From Bacteroidota bacterium (GTDB taxonomy: Bacteria > Bacteroidota > Rhodothermia > Balneolales > HLUCCA01): a stretch of DNA of 64,000 nucleotides. The translations under genes were made by a program, and so were the position numbers. The notes under the pieces are model-generated. The model worked only from the letters and a program-made list of their open reading frames with translations, ran no database searches and had not been told where the DNA came from. How positions within the stretch are numbered: position 1 is the first letter of the stretch; every line of letters starts with the position of its first letter. Positions 9,343 through 20,972 of this stretch are shown piece by piece. The stretch is from assembly GCA_020832235.1 (NCBI GenBank), contig JAFIEZ010000006.1:62001-126000 (forward strand). The letters are read 5' to 3'.

Positions 9343-10476
9343 ATGCCAAAGTCAGAGCAATCTTTATCGGTTTTTCGCGAACGTATCGACGAAATTGACG
9401 AGCAAATACTGGATTTACTTCGTGAACGCAGCGAAGTGGTGAAAGGTGTTTTAATGACCAAGATAGAGAAAAAGCTTCCTATTTATGTTGCTGGTCGCGA
9501 GACGAATAAAATTCAGTCGTTCCGTGAGATGGCTATTAAACGAGATATGGACCCCAATTGGGCAGAAGACTTTCTGCGCATGATTATGAGCTCATCGCGG
9601 GCCAGTCAGTCGACCAGCGAGTTTCCAAGCGCTACCTCGTCGGCAAAAACCGTGCTCATAATTGGTGGAGGAGGCGGTATGGGTGTGCAGTACAGCAATT
9701 TATTTAGTGCCAGCGGTCATCATGTTCGCATTTTGGATAAAAACGATTGGCATCGAGCGGAGGACCTGTTTAGAGCCGTTGATCTGGTTATTGTTTCCGT
9801 GCCCATTAACCTAACCGAGCAAATCATTAAGCAAGCTGCTTCATTCATGCCCTCTTATGCAGTGCTTGCCGACTTTACAAGTAACAAAAAAGACGCCTTG
9901 AAGGCTATGGTTGAGGCACATCCGGGTCCTGTGGTCGGGTTGCACCCTATGCATGGACCCGATTTACAGAACTTATCTAAACAGCTGATGATTTATTCGC
10001 ATGGTCGTGATGAAGATGCATACACCTGGGTTTTAAATCAGTTTCAGCTATGGGGTATGCGACTGCTTCAGGTAGATCCCGACCGGCACGACCGCGTGAT
10101 GCATATGGTTCAGGGCTTACGTCACTTTGTAGCTTTATTGCACGGGTCGTTCATGAAGGATTTCGACCTAAAACCGGATGAAATCCTGCATTTCTCTTCT
10201 CCTATCTATCGCGCAGAATTGATGATGACAGGACGTATTTTCGCTCAGGATGCTGAGCTTTATGCCGATATCGTTTTTGCCAATGAAGAGCGACGGAATC
10301 TATTGCTTCAGTTTATGGAACACCATGAAAGGTTGGCCGATATGGTGCGAAAAGGTGACAAAAAAGCGTTTATTGAGGAGTTCGAAAACATAACGGCATT
10401 TTTTGGTGAGTTTGCCGAAACGGCTTTGGATGAAAGCAGCTACCTGATTAACAGACTTGCCGATCGTTTCGCATAA
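9343..10476 (+). CDS. tyrA: T-protein: fused chorismate mutase / prephenate dehydrogenase
   Basis: This bifunctional tyrosine-pathway enzyme converts chorismate to prephenate and then to 4-hydroxyphenylpyruvate. Residues 1-90 form an AroQ-type mutase helix bundle (RIDEIDEQILDLL). A Rossmann motif GGGGGMG is at 108-114, and the catalytic His is in GLHPMHGPD (residue 201). SSPIYR and FAQDAELYADI complete the dehydrogenase. Length (377) and domain order match the 373-residue enterobacterial T-protein, with stretches that align almost word for word. That is unusual for this phylum, where TyrA is often unfused. It converges on xth with a 13-base gap. Confidence 0.95.
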   Translation: MPKSEQSLSVFRERIDEIDEQILDLLRERSEVVKGVLMTKIEKKLPIYVAGRETNKIQSFREMAIKRDMDPNWAEDFLRMIMSSSRASQSTSEFPSATSSAKTVLIIGGGGGMGVQYSNLFSASGHHVRILDKNDWHRAEDLFRAVDLVIVSVPINLTEQIIKQAASFMPSYAVLADFTSNKKDALKAMVEAHPGPVVGLHPMHGPDLQNLSKQLMIYSHGRDEDAYTWVLNQFQLWGMRLLQVDPDRHDRVMHMVQGLRHFVALLHGSFMKDFDLKPDEILHFSSPIYRAELMMTGRIFAQDAELYADIVFANEERRNLLLQFMEHHERLADMVRKGDKKAFIEEFENITAFFGEFAETALDESSYLINRLADRFA

Positions 10477-10489
10477 TTGGTTGGGGATG

Positions 10490-11260
10490 TCAGAAATCGT
10501 ACGTCACGGTAACCGGTGCATGGTCCGACAAATCCAGCTCACGTTCAATTACAGCATCGATGCGCTTATCAGCCAACAGTTTATTTGCAAAATGATAATC
10601 AATACGCCAACCTTTGTTATTGCCTTTTGCACCCGCCCTGTATGTCCACCAGCTGTATAAGTCGCCAACAGCGGGGTGGTGTTCTCGAAATACATCCCGA
10701 AGCCCCTCATCGTTCAATATGCTGGTAACCCACGCTCGCTCTTCAGGCAAAAAACCGGATGTTTTTTTGTTGGCTATCGGATTGTGAATGTCGATTTCAG
10801 TGTGTGCAATATTGAAGTCTCCACAAAAGACCACAGGGTTGTCGCCGGTGTTATATCTCCGAATGAATGGAGTAAATGCATCCAAAAATGCCATTTTTAA
10901 TGCTTGACGGGCATCTCCGGTGGTTCCACTAGGAGCATAAACCGAAAAAACATCGATGCCTTTAATTCGGGCTCTTATTACACGTCCCTCGGCATCTACC
11001 CAATCCACACCCATCCCGATTTCAACCTCATCGGGCGCGATATTGGTGAAAATAGCAACGCCGGAATAACCTTTCTTTTCTGCTGGATGATAAAATTGAT
11101 GGTAATTCAGTGCTTTAAGCTGTTCGGGAACCTGGCTTTCATCCGCTTTAAGTTCTTGAAAGCAGATAACATCCGGCTTTGTTCTGTTTATCCATTCTGT
11201 TAGACCTTTTCGGTGCGCAGCGCGAATTCCGTTTACATTGTAACTGGCAATTTTAAGCAA
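10490..11260 (-). CDS. xth: exodeoxyribonuclease III / AP endonuclease
   Basis: This 256-residue base-excision-repair enzyme cleaves 5' of abasic sites and degrades 3' ends. It has the full endonuclease/exonuclease/phosphatase signature: ASYNVNGIR at the start, metal ligand Glu36 in CFQELKA, CGDFNIAHTEID, and the catalytic SDHAP with His247 near the end. There is no signal peptide. The start is immediately preceded by the exported DUF2059-like gene on the same strand (17-base gap), so xth may be the last gene of a yqeY-cvpA-tyrS transcript. Confidence 0.96.
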   Translation of the reverse strand: MLKIASYNVNGIRAAHRKGLTEWINRTKPDVICFQELKADESQVPEQLKALNYHQFYHPAEKKGYSGVAIFTNIAPDEVEIGMGVDWVDAEGRVIRARIKGIDVFSVYAPSGTTGDARQALKMAFLDAFTPFIRRYNTGDNPVVFCGDFNIAHTEIDIHNPIANKKTSGFLPEERAWVTSILNDEGLRDVFREHHPAVGDLYSWWTYRAGAKGNNKGWRIDYHFANKLLADKRIDAVIERELDLSDHAPVTVTYDF

Positions 11261-11277
11261 CTTTTTTCTCTTACGTT

Positions 11278-12081
11278 TTAGTTAGATGCGATTCTGACGT
11301 TAGCTTGCATCAAAACATGGTTAATAACTTCAAAAGATACGTCTGCAAACCATTTTCCAGCCTCGGTTTCATAAAAAGAGACGTATTCCTCGAGGTCTTC
11401 ATGAGAAACATCTCTGTAGGTGTATAGATTCATCGCGAATGTAATGTCTCGATACATGGGGAGCAGATCATTCATGATGGCATATCGCAGCTCTGGAAGT
11501 CGATCTGAGCTCACACGGTCTTCTGGTGGCATGTAATTCGACATGATTTGGATGAGCGACAAATACATATCGGTAATAATGGAGACAAGGTAATAAGTTG
11601 CTTCTGTACTGGATTCTAATCGTCTCAAGAGTTCGAGCCGAGCTTCAGATGGCATTTCGTTTTCAAGCGTGGAAAAGAATCGATCTCTGTTTTCAAAGGT
11701 CACATCGTCGTTTGAAGCCATTTCCAGATCGTTCATCTTCTGGGTCAGCTCGGTATTTAACCACGCATTAATTTCATCAATGAAACCATCCGCACTTACA
11801 AGCATCAGGTAATTCCGGGCATCAGTCACCATTAACTCAGGATTAAAAACTTCCTCAATTACGGCCAGGGCATTGTTTCGGCTTGCAGGAGTTAAAAGCT
11901 CTTTTTCCTCGTTGAACTGCTCAAGTACTATGGAGGGTAAGTCCCGTATCTGCTGTTCAAGTCCGGACAATCGAAAGAACATATCTACCGCATCGTCTTG
12001 TTGGGCATTTGAGTTAGCAGGATTCAAGCACAAAAGGATCACAACCGCTAAGAGCAATCCCTTAAACATTCCACGTATCAT
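11278..12081 (-). CDS. exported hypothetical protein, DUF2059-like
   Basis: The 267-residue product begins with a Sec signal (about residues 1-26, cleavage near SNAQ). The mature part is helical and acidic. Near the C-terminus it has EEYVSFYETEAGKWF, which resembles the FYES-pAG block of DUF2059 proteins, followed by a short helical tail. The function is unknown. Its ATG directly follows the tyrS stop codon with no spacer, which implies translational coupling to tyrS. The assignment to DUF2059 rests on that one motif and the overall helical pattern. Confidence 0.65.
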   Translation of the reverse strand: MIRGMFKGLLLAVVILLCLNPANSNAQQDDAVDMFFRLSGLEQQIRDLPSIVLEQFNEEKELLTPASRNNALAVIEEVFNPELMVTDARNYLMLVSADGFIDEINAWLNTELTQKMNDLEMASNDDVTFENRDRFFSTLENEMPSEARLELLRRLESSTEATYYLVSIITDMYLSLIQIMSNYMPPEDRVSSDRLPELRYAIMNDLLPMYRDITFAMNLYTYRDVSHEDLEEYVSFYETEAGKWFADVSFEVINHVLMQANVRIASN

Positions 12082-13296
12082 TTACTTACCTGTAATTTTC
12101 CCGAATTTTCTTTTTCCAACTTTCAAAACAAATGAGGTTTCGGCATCAATTGATATTTCAGCATTTATATCACTTACGGTTTCGCCGTCGATAGAAACCC
12201 CGCCCTGTTGAATCAACCTGCGCGATTCGCCATTGCTTGGAGCAAATTTTATACTTGTAATAAGTTGGATCAGTCGAATTTGCTCACCTGCAGCGAATGA
12301 AAATTCAGGTATATCGTCGGGTATTTCTTTCTTAATAACGGTTTGCTCGAAATGTTCGCGTGCTTTAATTGCTGCTTCCTTTCCATAGTATAATTCGGTT
12401 ATGGCCAAAGCCAGGTCGTGTTTCGCGTTGCGAGGGTCTGTTTCTGCTTTCTGTTTAAGTACAGGCAGCTCTTCCAGCGGGACATCCGTAACGAGTTCAA
12501 AGTAATCGTAAATTAATTGATCAGGAATTGATAATGACTTGCCGTACATGTTGTTAGCATCTTCATCAAGACCAATATAGTTATCGTATGACTTGCTCAT
12601 TTTATGGGTTCCATCGGTTCCCACCAATAGCGGCATCATCAGACAAACCTGTGGGTCCTGGCCATCTTCGCGTTGAAGCTGACGACCTACGAGCAGGTTA
12701 AATTTTTGATCGGACCCTCCGAGCTCTACATCCGATCGTAAGTGAACGGAGTCTTGACCCTGGGCGAGTGGATACAAGAACTCGTGCAGAGATATTGGCT
12801 CATTACTTTCGTATCGTTTCGTGAAATCATCCCGCTCAATCATACGGGCTACGGTGAATTTGGAAGCCAGCCGAATGACATCTTCAAATTTCATATTACC
12901 GAGCCAGTCAGCGTTATAAACGATTTCCGTTTTTTGAGGGTCCAGTATTTTGGACGCTTGCTCAAAGTAGGTTTTCCCGTTTTCACGTACATCTTCTTTT
13001 GTAAGCGACGGACGTGTTTTATTAGCACCTGAAGGGTCTCCAATCATACCCGTAAAGTCACCGATGATGAGGATACAGTGATGTCCTAGGTCTTGAAACT
13101 GTCTCATTTTTCGCAGAATCACGGAATGGCCTAAGTGCAGATCGGGGCGAGTAGGGTCGCAGCCTAGTTTGATTCTAAGCGGAGTGTTTAGCTTAAAAGA
13201 CTTCTCTAATTTTAGAACCAACTCCTCTTCGGGCACGATTTCAACGGTACCACGTTTAATTATTTCAAGTTGTTCTTTAACAGGTAAAAAGGCCAT
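12082..13296 (-). CDS. tyrS: tyrosyl-tRNA synthetase
   Basis: This class I synthetase charges tRNA-Tyr. The 404-residue protein has HLGH at 54-57 and KMSKS at 232-236, and a C-terminal S4-type RNA-binding domain (about 340-400) with RRLIQQGGVSIDG. The spacing and sequence around GCDPTRPDLHLGH indicate the TyrZ-like subgroup. It lies 5 bases downstream of cvpA and is directly followed by the DUF2059-like gene, so it is probably in the yqeY-cvpA-tyrS operon. Confidence 0.97.
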   Translation of the reverse strand: MAFLPVKEQLEIIKRGTVEIVPEEELVLKLEKSFKLNTPLRIKLGCDPTRPDLHLGHSVILRKMRQFQDLGHHCILIIGDFTGMIGDPSGANKTRPSLTKEDVRENGKTYFEQASKILDPQKTEIVYNADWLGNMKFEDVIRLASKFTVARMIERDDFTKRYESNEPISLHEFLYPLAQGQDSVHLRSDVELGGSDQKFNLLVGRQLQREDGQDPQVCLMMPLLVGTDGTHKMSKSYDNYIGLDEDANNMYGKSLSIPDQLIYDYFELVTDVPLEELPVLKQKAETDPRNAKHDLALAITELYYGKEAAIKAREHFEQTVIKKEIPDDIPEFSFAAGEQIRLIQLITSIKFAPSNGESRRLIQQGGVSIDGETVSDINAEISIDAETSFVLKVGKRKFGKITGK

Positions 13297-13301
13297 AAAT
13301 A

Positions 13302-13865
13302 TTAGTTACTAGAGTCCGGTTGATTGGTAAATGATTTAAATTTTTCAATAAATGTACCCGCTTCGTCGGCAAAATCGGTTATGCCCGGAAATACAAACGC
13401 CACTGTGTTATACGTGGCAGGGGCAACCGGCATCACAATATTATATAGATAGGATTTCTCTGTTGTCTCTTTATCAGGAACATTGAACCCGGCGAAAAGA
13501 ACGAGAATTACGGAAAAAACCAAGAGCCCTTTGAATGTGCTGAATACAGCACCTAACAGCATATTAAACGTAGACAGATAAACTACTTTGATAATAGAGT
13601 TAGCAATGCGAATGAGGATACCCAAAAGGATAATGAATATCAGATAAATGAGAAGGAATGCCACTAAGGGAACGGCGGGACTGTGCCAGCTGAAATAATT
13701 TGACAAGGCCTGACCCAGAGGCTCCATGTAGGTAAAGCTTATAAAAATGGCGGCAATCTGCCCTGTAAGGCTAAGAATTTCATGAGCAAACCCATTTTTC
13801 ATCCCTTTTATGAACATGGCCACCAAGGGAACCGCAATGATTAGATCGATTATGCTGAATGGCAT
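13302..13865 (-). CDS. CvpA family inner-membrane protein
   Basis: The 187-residue product has four hydrophobic segments, at about 5-20, 28-46, 63-87 and 100-126. The N-terminus is the typical CvpA form (IIDLIIAVPLVAMFIKGMKNGF, a helix followed by a Lys-Gly turn), and the tail is hydrophilic. CvpA was first described as needed for colicin V production. In other bacteria it affects envelope integrity and growth with bile or deoxycholate, but its mechanism is unknown. It sits between a yqeY gene and tyrS, all on the same strand. Confidence 0.85.
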   Translation of the reverse strand: MPFSIIDLIIAVPLVAMFIKGMKNGFAHEILSLTGQIAAIFISFTYMEPLGQALSNYFSWHSPAVPLVAFLLIYLIFIILLGILIRIANSIIKVVYLSTFNMLLGAVFSTFKGLLVFSVILVLFAGFNVPDKETTEKSYLYNIVMPVAPATYNTVAFVFPGITDFADEAGTFIEKFKSFTNQPDSSN

Positions 13866-13898
13866 ACAAGCTCCTGGATTACGTTGTTAGCCTATTGA

Positions 13899-14360
13899 TT
13901 ATCCTGCCAGATGTTCTTTAACAATTTTGTTAACTAAAGCTCCGTCGGCTTTACCCTTAACCTGAGGCATCAACGCCCCCATCAGTTTCCCCATATCAGC
14001 GGGTGCAGAAGCCCCAACCTTGATTGCTGTAGACTGTACCAAAGACCGAATCTCATCCTCACCCATCATTTTGGGAAGATAAGCTTCAATGATTTCCAGT
14101 TCATACCTTTCTACAGATGCCAAATCTTCGCGCGATGCTTTTTCAAATTGATCGAGGGAATCTTTTCGTTGTTTTGCAGCTTTCATCAAGACCTGAATAA
14201 CCTCATCTTCTTTGAGTTCAACTGCACCTGAGCCACTGCGCATGCTAATTTCTTTCTCCTGCAGATTGGTCTTTAGTGAACGTAAAACGGTAGCCTTATC
14301 ACTATCACGCGATTTCATGGCTTCTTTTAAATCGGATAGAATTTGTTGAAATGTACTCAT
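13899..14360 (-). CDS. yqeY: GatB/YqeY domain protein
   Basis: The 153-residue product matches the YqeY family throughout. It starts with FQQILSDLKEAMKSRD, followed by VLRSLKTNLQEKE. A middle helical block has IEAYLPKMMGEDE, and the C-terminus has DMGKLMGALMPQVKGKADGALVN. The domain resembles the tail of GatB, the amidotransferase that makes Gln-tRNA or Asn-tRNA, and may bind tRNA. The stand-alone protein has no proven role. It begins the yqeY-cvpA-tyrS run and lies downstream of the DUF4295 terminator. Confidence 0.92.
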   Translation of the reverse strand: MSTFQQILSDLKEAMKSRDSDKATVLRSLKTNLQEKEISMRSGSGAVELKEDEVIQVLMKAAKQRKDSLDQFEKASREDLASVERYELEIIEAYLPKMMGEDEIRSLVQSTAIKVGASAPADMGKLMGALMPQVKGKADGALVNKIVKEHLAG

Positions 14361-14462
14361 GCTGAACCTGTTTGTTTATGTATTTAGGATTCGCTCTATA
14401 AATAATAATCAAAATGGATTATATCGAAGCGTTTTAATTACCCATACCCTATAGTTTTATGC

Positions 14463-14495
14463 AAAAAAAAAGGTCGCAACTAAGTGCGACCTTTT
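14463..14495 (-). terminator. terminator of the rpmB-rpmG-DUF4295 operon
   Basis: On the minus strand, GGTCGCA and TGCGACC flank a six-base loop and are followed by about ten T. It lies 47 bases after the DUF4295 stop and separates the ribosomal genes from yqeY. Confidence 0.9.
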
Positions 14496-14541
14496 ACATA
14501 ACAAATTACGCTACGCAAAGCGATATGTCAGAGCACACTAA

Positions 14542-14709
14542 CTATTTATTAGCGCTTATGAAATCGTTTACTTTGTCTACGTCAATGGTAGCTTCGCGGT
14601 AGGTGATGGTTCCTTTGGGTGATTTTTCTGAAATAATCACCTTAGCCATTTTGCGCTGAGCAAGCTTGGCAGCAAGTACTTTATCACCGAATGTCTGCTT
14701 CTTAGCCAT
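14542..14709 (-). CDS. DUF4295 family small ribosome-associated protein
   Basis: This 55-residue basic protein starts MAKKQTFGDKVLAAKL and ends DFISANK. DUF4295 proteins are found in the Bacteroidota group, nearly always just after L28 and L33, as here, and are thought to be ribosomal. Base 14709 is the first ATG of a clean 56-codon frame. The gap to rpmG is 13 bases and a strong terminator follows. In many Bacteroidota ftsY is next; here ftsY is at 39613. Confidence 0.93.
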   Translation of the reverse strand: MAKKQTFGDKVLAAKLAQRKMAKVIISEKSPKGTITYREATIDVDKVNDFISANK

Positions 14710-14722
14710 GATCTATACCTGT

Positions 14723-14893
14723 TTATTTAATCTCTTTGTGAACCGTGTGCTTACGTAATACAGTGTTGTATTTGCGCAATTCAAGACGGTTTGTAGTGTT
14801 ACGACGATTTTTCATCGTTACATAGCGGGAAGTTCCCGGCTTCTCAGTACACTCCAGAATTACCTGAATACGTACGCCTTTAGACTTGGCCAT
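14723..14893 (-). CDS. rpmG: 50S ribosomal protein L33
   Basis: The product has 56 residues, [20 protein letters not shown] onward, and ends HTVHKEIK. It has the L33 core with [20 protein letters not shown]. Only the first of the zinc-ribbon cysteines is kept (ILEC), so this is the zinc-independent form. Its ATG lies one base after the rpmB stop, giving tight coupling within the L28-L33-DUF4295 operon. Confidence 0.96.
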   Translation of the reverse strand: MAKSKGVRIQVILECTEKPGTSRYVTMKNRRNTTNRLELRKYNTVLRKHTVHKEIK

Positions 14894-14894
14894 A

Positions 14895-15143
14895 TCAGAT
14901 TACTCCTTTCTTTAATGTACCGGCAGCCTCTGCTTGTTTGAGTACAGCAGATATACCATTTTTGTTGATGGTACGAAGCGTTTTAGCTGTTACCTTCAAT
15001 GTAATCCAACGATCTTCTTCTGGAATGTAGAAGCGCTTGGTCTGAAGATTCAAGTGAAAACGATGCTTCGTTTTGTTATTAGCATGTGAAGAACGGTAAC
15101 CATTTAGCGCTTTGGCTCCCGTTATATCGTCTCTGCGTGCCAT
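14895..15143 (-). CDS. rpmB: 50S ribosomal protein L28
   Basis: The product has 82 residues when started at the ATG at 15143, giving [20 protein letters not shown] as in the family. The open frame runs 35 codons further upstream, but that extension is not L28-like. [20 protein letters not shown] and [17 protein letters not shown] are typical L28 blocks. It is the first gene of the ribosomal trio and is divergent from gyrB. Confidence 0.96.
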   Translation of the reverse strand: MARRDDITGAKALNGYRSSHANNKTKHRFHLNLQTKRFYIPEEDRWITLKVTAKTLRTINKNGISAVLKQAEAAGTLKKGVI

Positions 15144-17404
<2,261 letters not shown>

Positions 17405-17423
17405 CCCATACTGGATATAGTAA

Positions 17424-19979
17424 ATGGCTGACAAGATTATACCAATAACAATCGAAAGCGAAATGCAGGCATCCTACATCGATTATTCGATGTCGGTAAT
17501 TGTTTCGCGCGCGCTTCCCGATGTTCGTGACGGACTTAAACCAGTGCACCGCAGGGCTTTATACGGAATGAGCGAACTGGGGATGTTGCACAACCGTCCA
17601 TATAAGAAAAGTGCACGTATAGTGGGTGAAGTACTGGGTAAGTACCACCCGCATGGTGATACGGCCGTGTATGATACCATCGTTCGTATGGTTCAGGAGT
17701 TTTCGTTGCGCTATCCCCTAGTTGACGGACAGGGTAACTTTGGTTCTGTGGATGGAGATTCTGCTGCAGCAATGCGATACACAGAAGTTCGGATGAAACG
17801 TATTTCTGAGGAATTGCTGTCTGACCTGAACAAAAATACGGTCGATTTTCAACCTAACTTTGACGATACCTTAACTGAGCCAACGGTTCTGCCTTCAATG
17901 GTACCGAATCTCTTGATTAATGGGTCTTCTGGTATTGCCGTAGGTATGGCTACAAACATGGCTCCTCACAACCTCACCGAAGTTGTGAATGGTATCAATG
18001 CCTACATCGACGATAATGATATTGAAATTACGGAGCTGATGAAGCATATATCGGCTCCCGACTTCCCAACCGGTGGTATTATCTATGGTTACGAGGGCGT
18101 AAAAGATGCCTATACCACAGGGCGAGGCAAGGTAACCTTACGTGCCCTTGCTTCTGTTGAAGAATTACGTGGCAATCGAGAGCAGATTGTGGTTACGGAG
18201 CTGCCATATCAAGTTAATAAGGCTCAGTTAATCATCAAGATTGCAGAGCTCATCCAGCAGGAAAAATTAACCGATATTGCAGATGTTCGCGATGAATCCG
18301 ATCGTGAAGGAATGAGAATGGTCATTATTCTCAAGCGTGGAGCCGTTCCGAGTGTAGTACTTAACCAATTGTATAAGTATACACAGATGCAGACGACATT
18401 TGGTATCATTAACCTGGCACTGGTTAAGGGCCGTCCTAAGGTAATGCATATCAAGGAGTTAATTAAACACTTCGTTGACCACCGAATTGAAGTGATCATC
18501 CGAAGAACGCTTTATGATCTAGACCAGGCGGAAGCGCGAGCGCATATTCTTGAAGGCCTTAAAATCGCCATCGACAATCTGGATGAGGTTATTAAAACGA
18601 TTCGAGCTTCTAAAAATGTTCCCGAAGCGAATGACTCTCTTCGTAGGAAATATGGGTTAACGGATATTCAGGCTAAGGCGATTCTGGATATGCGTCTACA
18701 GAAACTTACTGCTCTGGAGCGTGACAAAATCGATCTGGAATACAGAGATATCCTGGATCAGATCGCTGAGTACCGTCGAATTCTTGGGAATCGTGAAGTA
18801 CAGCTTGGTATTATCAAAACGGAACTTAATGACCTTAAGGACCGCTATGGTGATAAGCGCAGAACACAGATTGTGTACTCAGCTGAGGATTTCAGTATTG
18901 AGGACATGATTGCTGATGAAGATGTAGTGGTTACTATATCCAACACCGGATATATAAAACGTACTCCTGTTAGCGGTTATCGCAGACAGAAGCGTGGTGG
19001 CACCGGGTCTAAAGGAGCTACGACTAAAGATGAAGAGTATATAGAACATCTGTTTGTAGCTACTAACCATAACTATATCCTGTTCTTTACGGAGAAGGGT
19101 AAATGTTACTGGCTGAAAGTGTATGAAATTCCGGAAGGAACCAGGTTAAGCCGTGGACGTGCTATCGTTAATCTTATTCAGATCGATAAAGATGATCATG
19201 TCAAAACATTTGTACCCGTAAAAACGCTTGATGATGAAAATTACATCAAGTCTCATTATATCATAATGGGTACCAGAAAGGGCATCGTTAAAAAAACGTC
19301 CCTAGAGGCATATAGTCGACCAAGAAAAGATGGTATCATTGCTATCAATATTGATGACGGAGATCACTTGCTTGAAGCACGTTTAACGGATGGTACCAGT
19401 ACCATTATCCTAGGCGCCAAGAATGGACGTGCAATTCGATTCCAGGAATCTGATGTAAGAGATATGGGACGAAATACACGAGGTGTTAGAGGTATCAACC
19501 TTGATGAAAGCACCGACGACGAAATGGTAGACATGGTTGTTGTCAAAAGTATTCAGGATGCTACCGTATTGGCAATTTCTGAAAATGGTTACGGTAAACG
19601 TTCCCAAGTACAGGACTACCGCGAACAGTCAAGGGGTGGAAAAGGTGTAATTACCATGAAGATTACCCCTAAAACCGGAAATTTGATTGCCCTTAAAGAA
19701 GTCTCCGATACGGACGACCTTATGGTTATTACCAAAAAAGGTAAAATCATCAGGATGCACTGTAAGGATATCCGATCCATGGGAAGAAACACGCAAGGTG
19801 TTAGAATTATTAGACTTACAACAGACGATAAGATTGGTGGCGTTACGCGTGTTGTTAAGGATGATGATGAAGATGAAACACTGGATCAAATTGATAATGG
19901 CAACAATTCACCGGATACAGGATCTGATTCAACTGACAATGACACAAATCAGAGTCAACTGGAACTAGGGGACGAGTAA
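17424..19979 (+). CDS. gyrA: DNA gyrase subunit A
   Basis: This is the DNA-breaking subunit of gyrase. The 851-residue protein has the catalytic Tyr119 in [11 protein letters not shown], and the winged-helix QRDR is [15 protein letters not shown]. The residue at the E. coli Ser83 position is Thr80, and the Asp87 equivalent is kept (Asp84). The C-terminal beta-pinwheel holds the GyrA box [10 protein letters not shown], which marks it as gyrase rather than topoisomerase IV. An acidic Asn/Asp-rich tail ends the protein. It is followed by a strong terminator. Confidence 0.98.
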   Translation: MADKIIPITIESEMQASYIDYSMSVIVSRALPDVRDGLKPVHRRALYGMSELGMLHNRPYKKSARIVGEVLGKYHPHGDTAVYDTIVRMVQEFSLRYPLVDGQGNFGSVDGDSAAAMRYTEVRMKRISEELLSDLNKNTVDFQPNFDDTLTEPTVLPSMVPNLLINGSSGIAVGMATNMAPHNLTEVVNGINAYIDDNDIEITELMKHISAPDFPTGGIIYGYEGVKDAYTTGRGKVTLRALASVEELRGNREQIVVTELPYQVNKAQLIIKIAELIQQEKLTDIADVRDESDREGMRMVIILKRGAVPSVVLNQLYKYTQMQTTFGIINLALVKGRPKVMHIKELIKHFVDHRIEVIIRRTLYDLDQAEARAHILEGLKIAIDNLDEVIKTIRASKNVPEANDSLRRKYGLTDIQAKAILDMRLQKLTALERDKIDLEYRDILDQIAEYRRILGNREVQLGIIKTELNDLKDRYGDKRRTQIVYSAEDFSIEDMIADEDVVVTISNTGYIKRTPVSGYRRQKRGGTGSKGATTKDEEYIEHLFVATNHNYILFFTEKGKCYWLKVYEIPEGTRLSRGRAIVNLIQIDKDDHVKTFVPVKTLDDENYIKSHYIIMGTRKGIVKKTSLEAYSRPRKDGIIAINIDDGDHLLEARLTDGTSTIILGAKNGRAIRFQESDVRDMGRNTRGVRGINLDESTDDEMVDMVVVKSIQDATVLAISENGYGKRSQVQDYREQSRGGKGVITMKITPKTGNLIALKEVSDTDDLMVITKKGKIIRMHCKDIRSMGRNTQGVRIIRLTTDDKIGGVTRVVKDDDEDETLDQIDNGNNSPDTGSDSTDNDTNQSQLELGDE

Positions 19980-20010
19980 GAGTCTCTATAGTAGAAGTTA
20001 CGAATAGATG

Positions 20011-20045
20011 AGCGGCTGATATGAAACCATATCAGCCGCTTTTGT
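20011..20045 (+). terminator. terminator of gyrB-gyrA
   Basis: A perfect 13-bp stem, AGCGGCTGATATG with its complement, has a four-base loop and is followed by TTTTGTTTT. It lies 31 bases after the gyrA stop, and the convergent WYL gene ends just beyond it. Confidence 0.92.
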
Positions 20046-20047
20046 TT

Positions 20048-20971
20048 TCAGGAGTCAAGCATCGTTTTAAGCAATAGCTTTCTCTTGGCGAGTAACTCAC
20101 CGGGTGACTTTATGCTAACTTTGTCTGTAAACCGTAAAAGCCAATGGTTTAAATAATCTAGGTTATCAAACTTTATAACCACTTCATAAATGTCATTCAA
20201 CTTGTTGTGGCTCAATATAATAGCTGGACATTGTATTCTAAATTCCATCCATGCATCCTCTCTGACATCCAGGTCAATTTTATGACCTTTATCGCTATTT
20301 CTGTATATGAGTTCTTCCTTACTATATTCTTTGTTTGTACTTTTTTGTGTACCTGGATGGATGCTCAGCGATACCATTTTCTCAATTCTAAAGTTTCTCA
20401 GCTCAACATTTAGTTCATCTAGTCCAATAACATTCCAGTGATCTGAGAAGTATACAAGTAGCATGGGTTGAAAAAGTCTCTTTTTATTGGAATAAACAAA
20501 TTCAACTAATTGATTTTGGGCAATAGCGTTCGCAATAACAAACCAATCCCCACTTGAACTTTGAGCCATTTTTTTATCAGCATACGGATCTACTATAACA
20601 TTTTCGCCTAAGATATTCATGAGATTACGCATTTCAGCAGGTACCACACTGCTTATTTTCAATTCTACTGCCTTAGCATCTTCTACGAGCTGCGTATCTT
20701 TTTGACTTTTAGCGAAATTTAATCCCATCATAATTGTCGCTATTTCTTTAGGATTAAACATTAACGGCGGAATTGTATATCCACGCATAATACCATAACC
20801 CGTATGCTCCTCATAGGTTAATGGGACTTCCATCTCTTGAAGAATTTTAAGATCCCTAAAGATGGTCCTCCGACTAACCTGAAAGTAATCTGCAAGATAG
20901 TTTACCGTTAATGCCTTTGTTTTTGATTGGAGCATAAGCAAGAGCTTCATTCTCCGTTCAGCACTATTCAT
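20048..20971 (-). CDS. WYL-domain transcriptional regulator (DeoR/YafY-like)
   Basis: The 307-residue product has an N-terminal helix-turn-helix (residues about 5-60: LADYFQVSRRTIFRDLKIL). A linker and a WYL sensor domain follow (about 140-225: FVYSNKKRLFQPMLLVYFSDHWNVIGLD), and then a WCX-like C-terminal domain. Such proteins sense nucleotides or nucleic acids and regulate DNA-damage, phage-defence or metabolic genes. Its ATG is one base after the rsmG stop, so it is in the mnmG-rsmG operon at the place where parA-parB stands in many genomes. Its target is unknown. Confidence 0.88.
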   Translation of the reverse strand: MNSAERRMKLLLMLQSKTKALTVNYLADYFQVSRRTIFRDLKILQEMEVPLTYEEHTGYGIMRGYTIPPLMFNPKEIATIMMGLNFAKSQKDTQLVEDAKAVELKISSVVPAEMRNLMNILGENVIVDPYADKKMAQSSSGDWFVIANAIAQNQLVEFVYSNKKRLFQPMLLVYFSDHWNVIGLDELNVELRNFRIEKMVSLSIHPGTQKSTNKEYSKEELIYRNSDKGHKIDLDVREDAWMEFRIQCPAIILSHNKLNDIYEVVIKFDNLDYLNHWLLRFTDKVSIKSPGELLAKRKLLLKTMLDS

Positions 20972-20972
20972 T

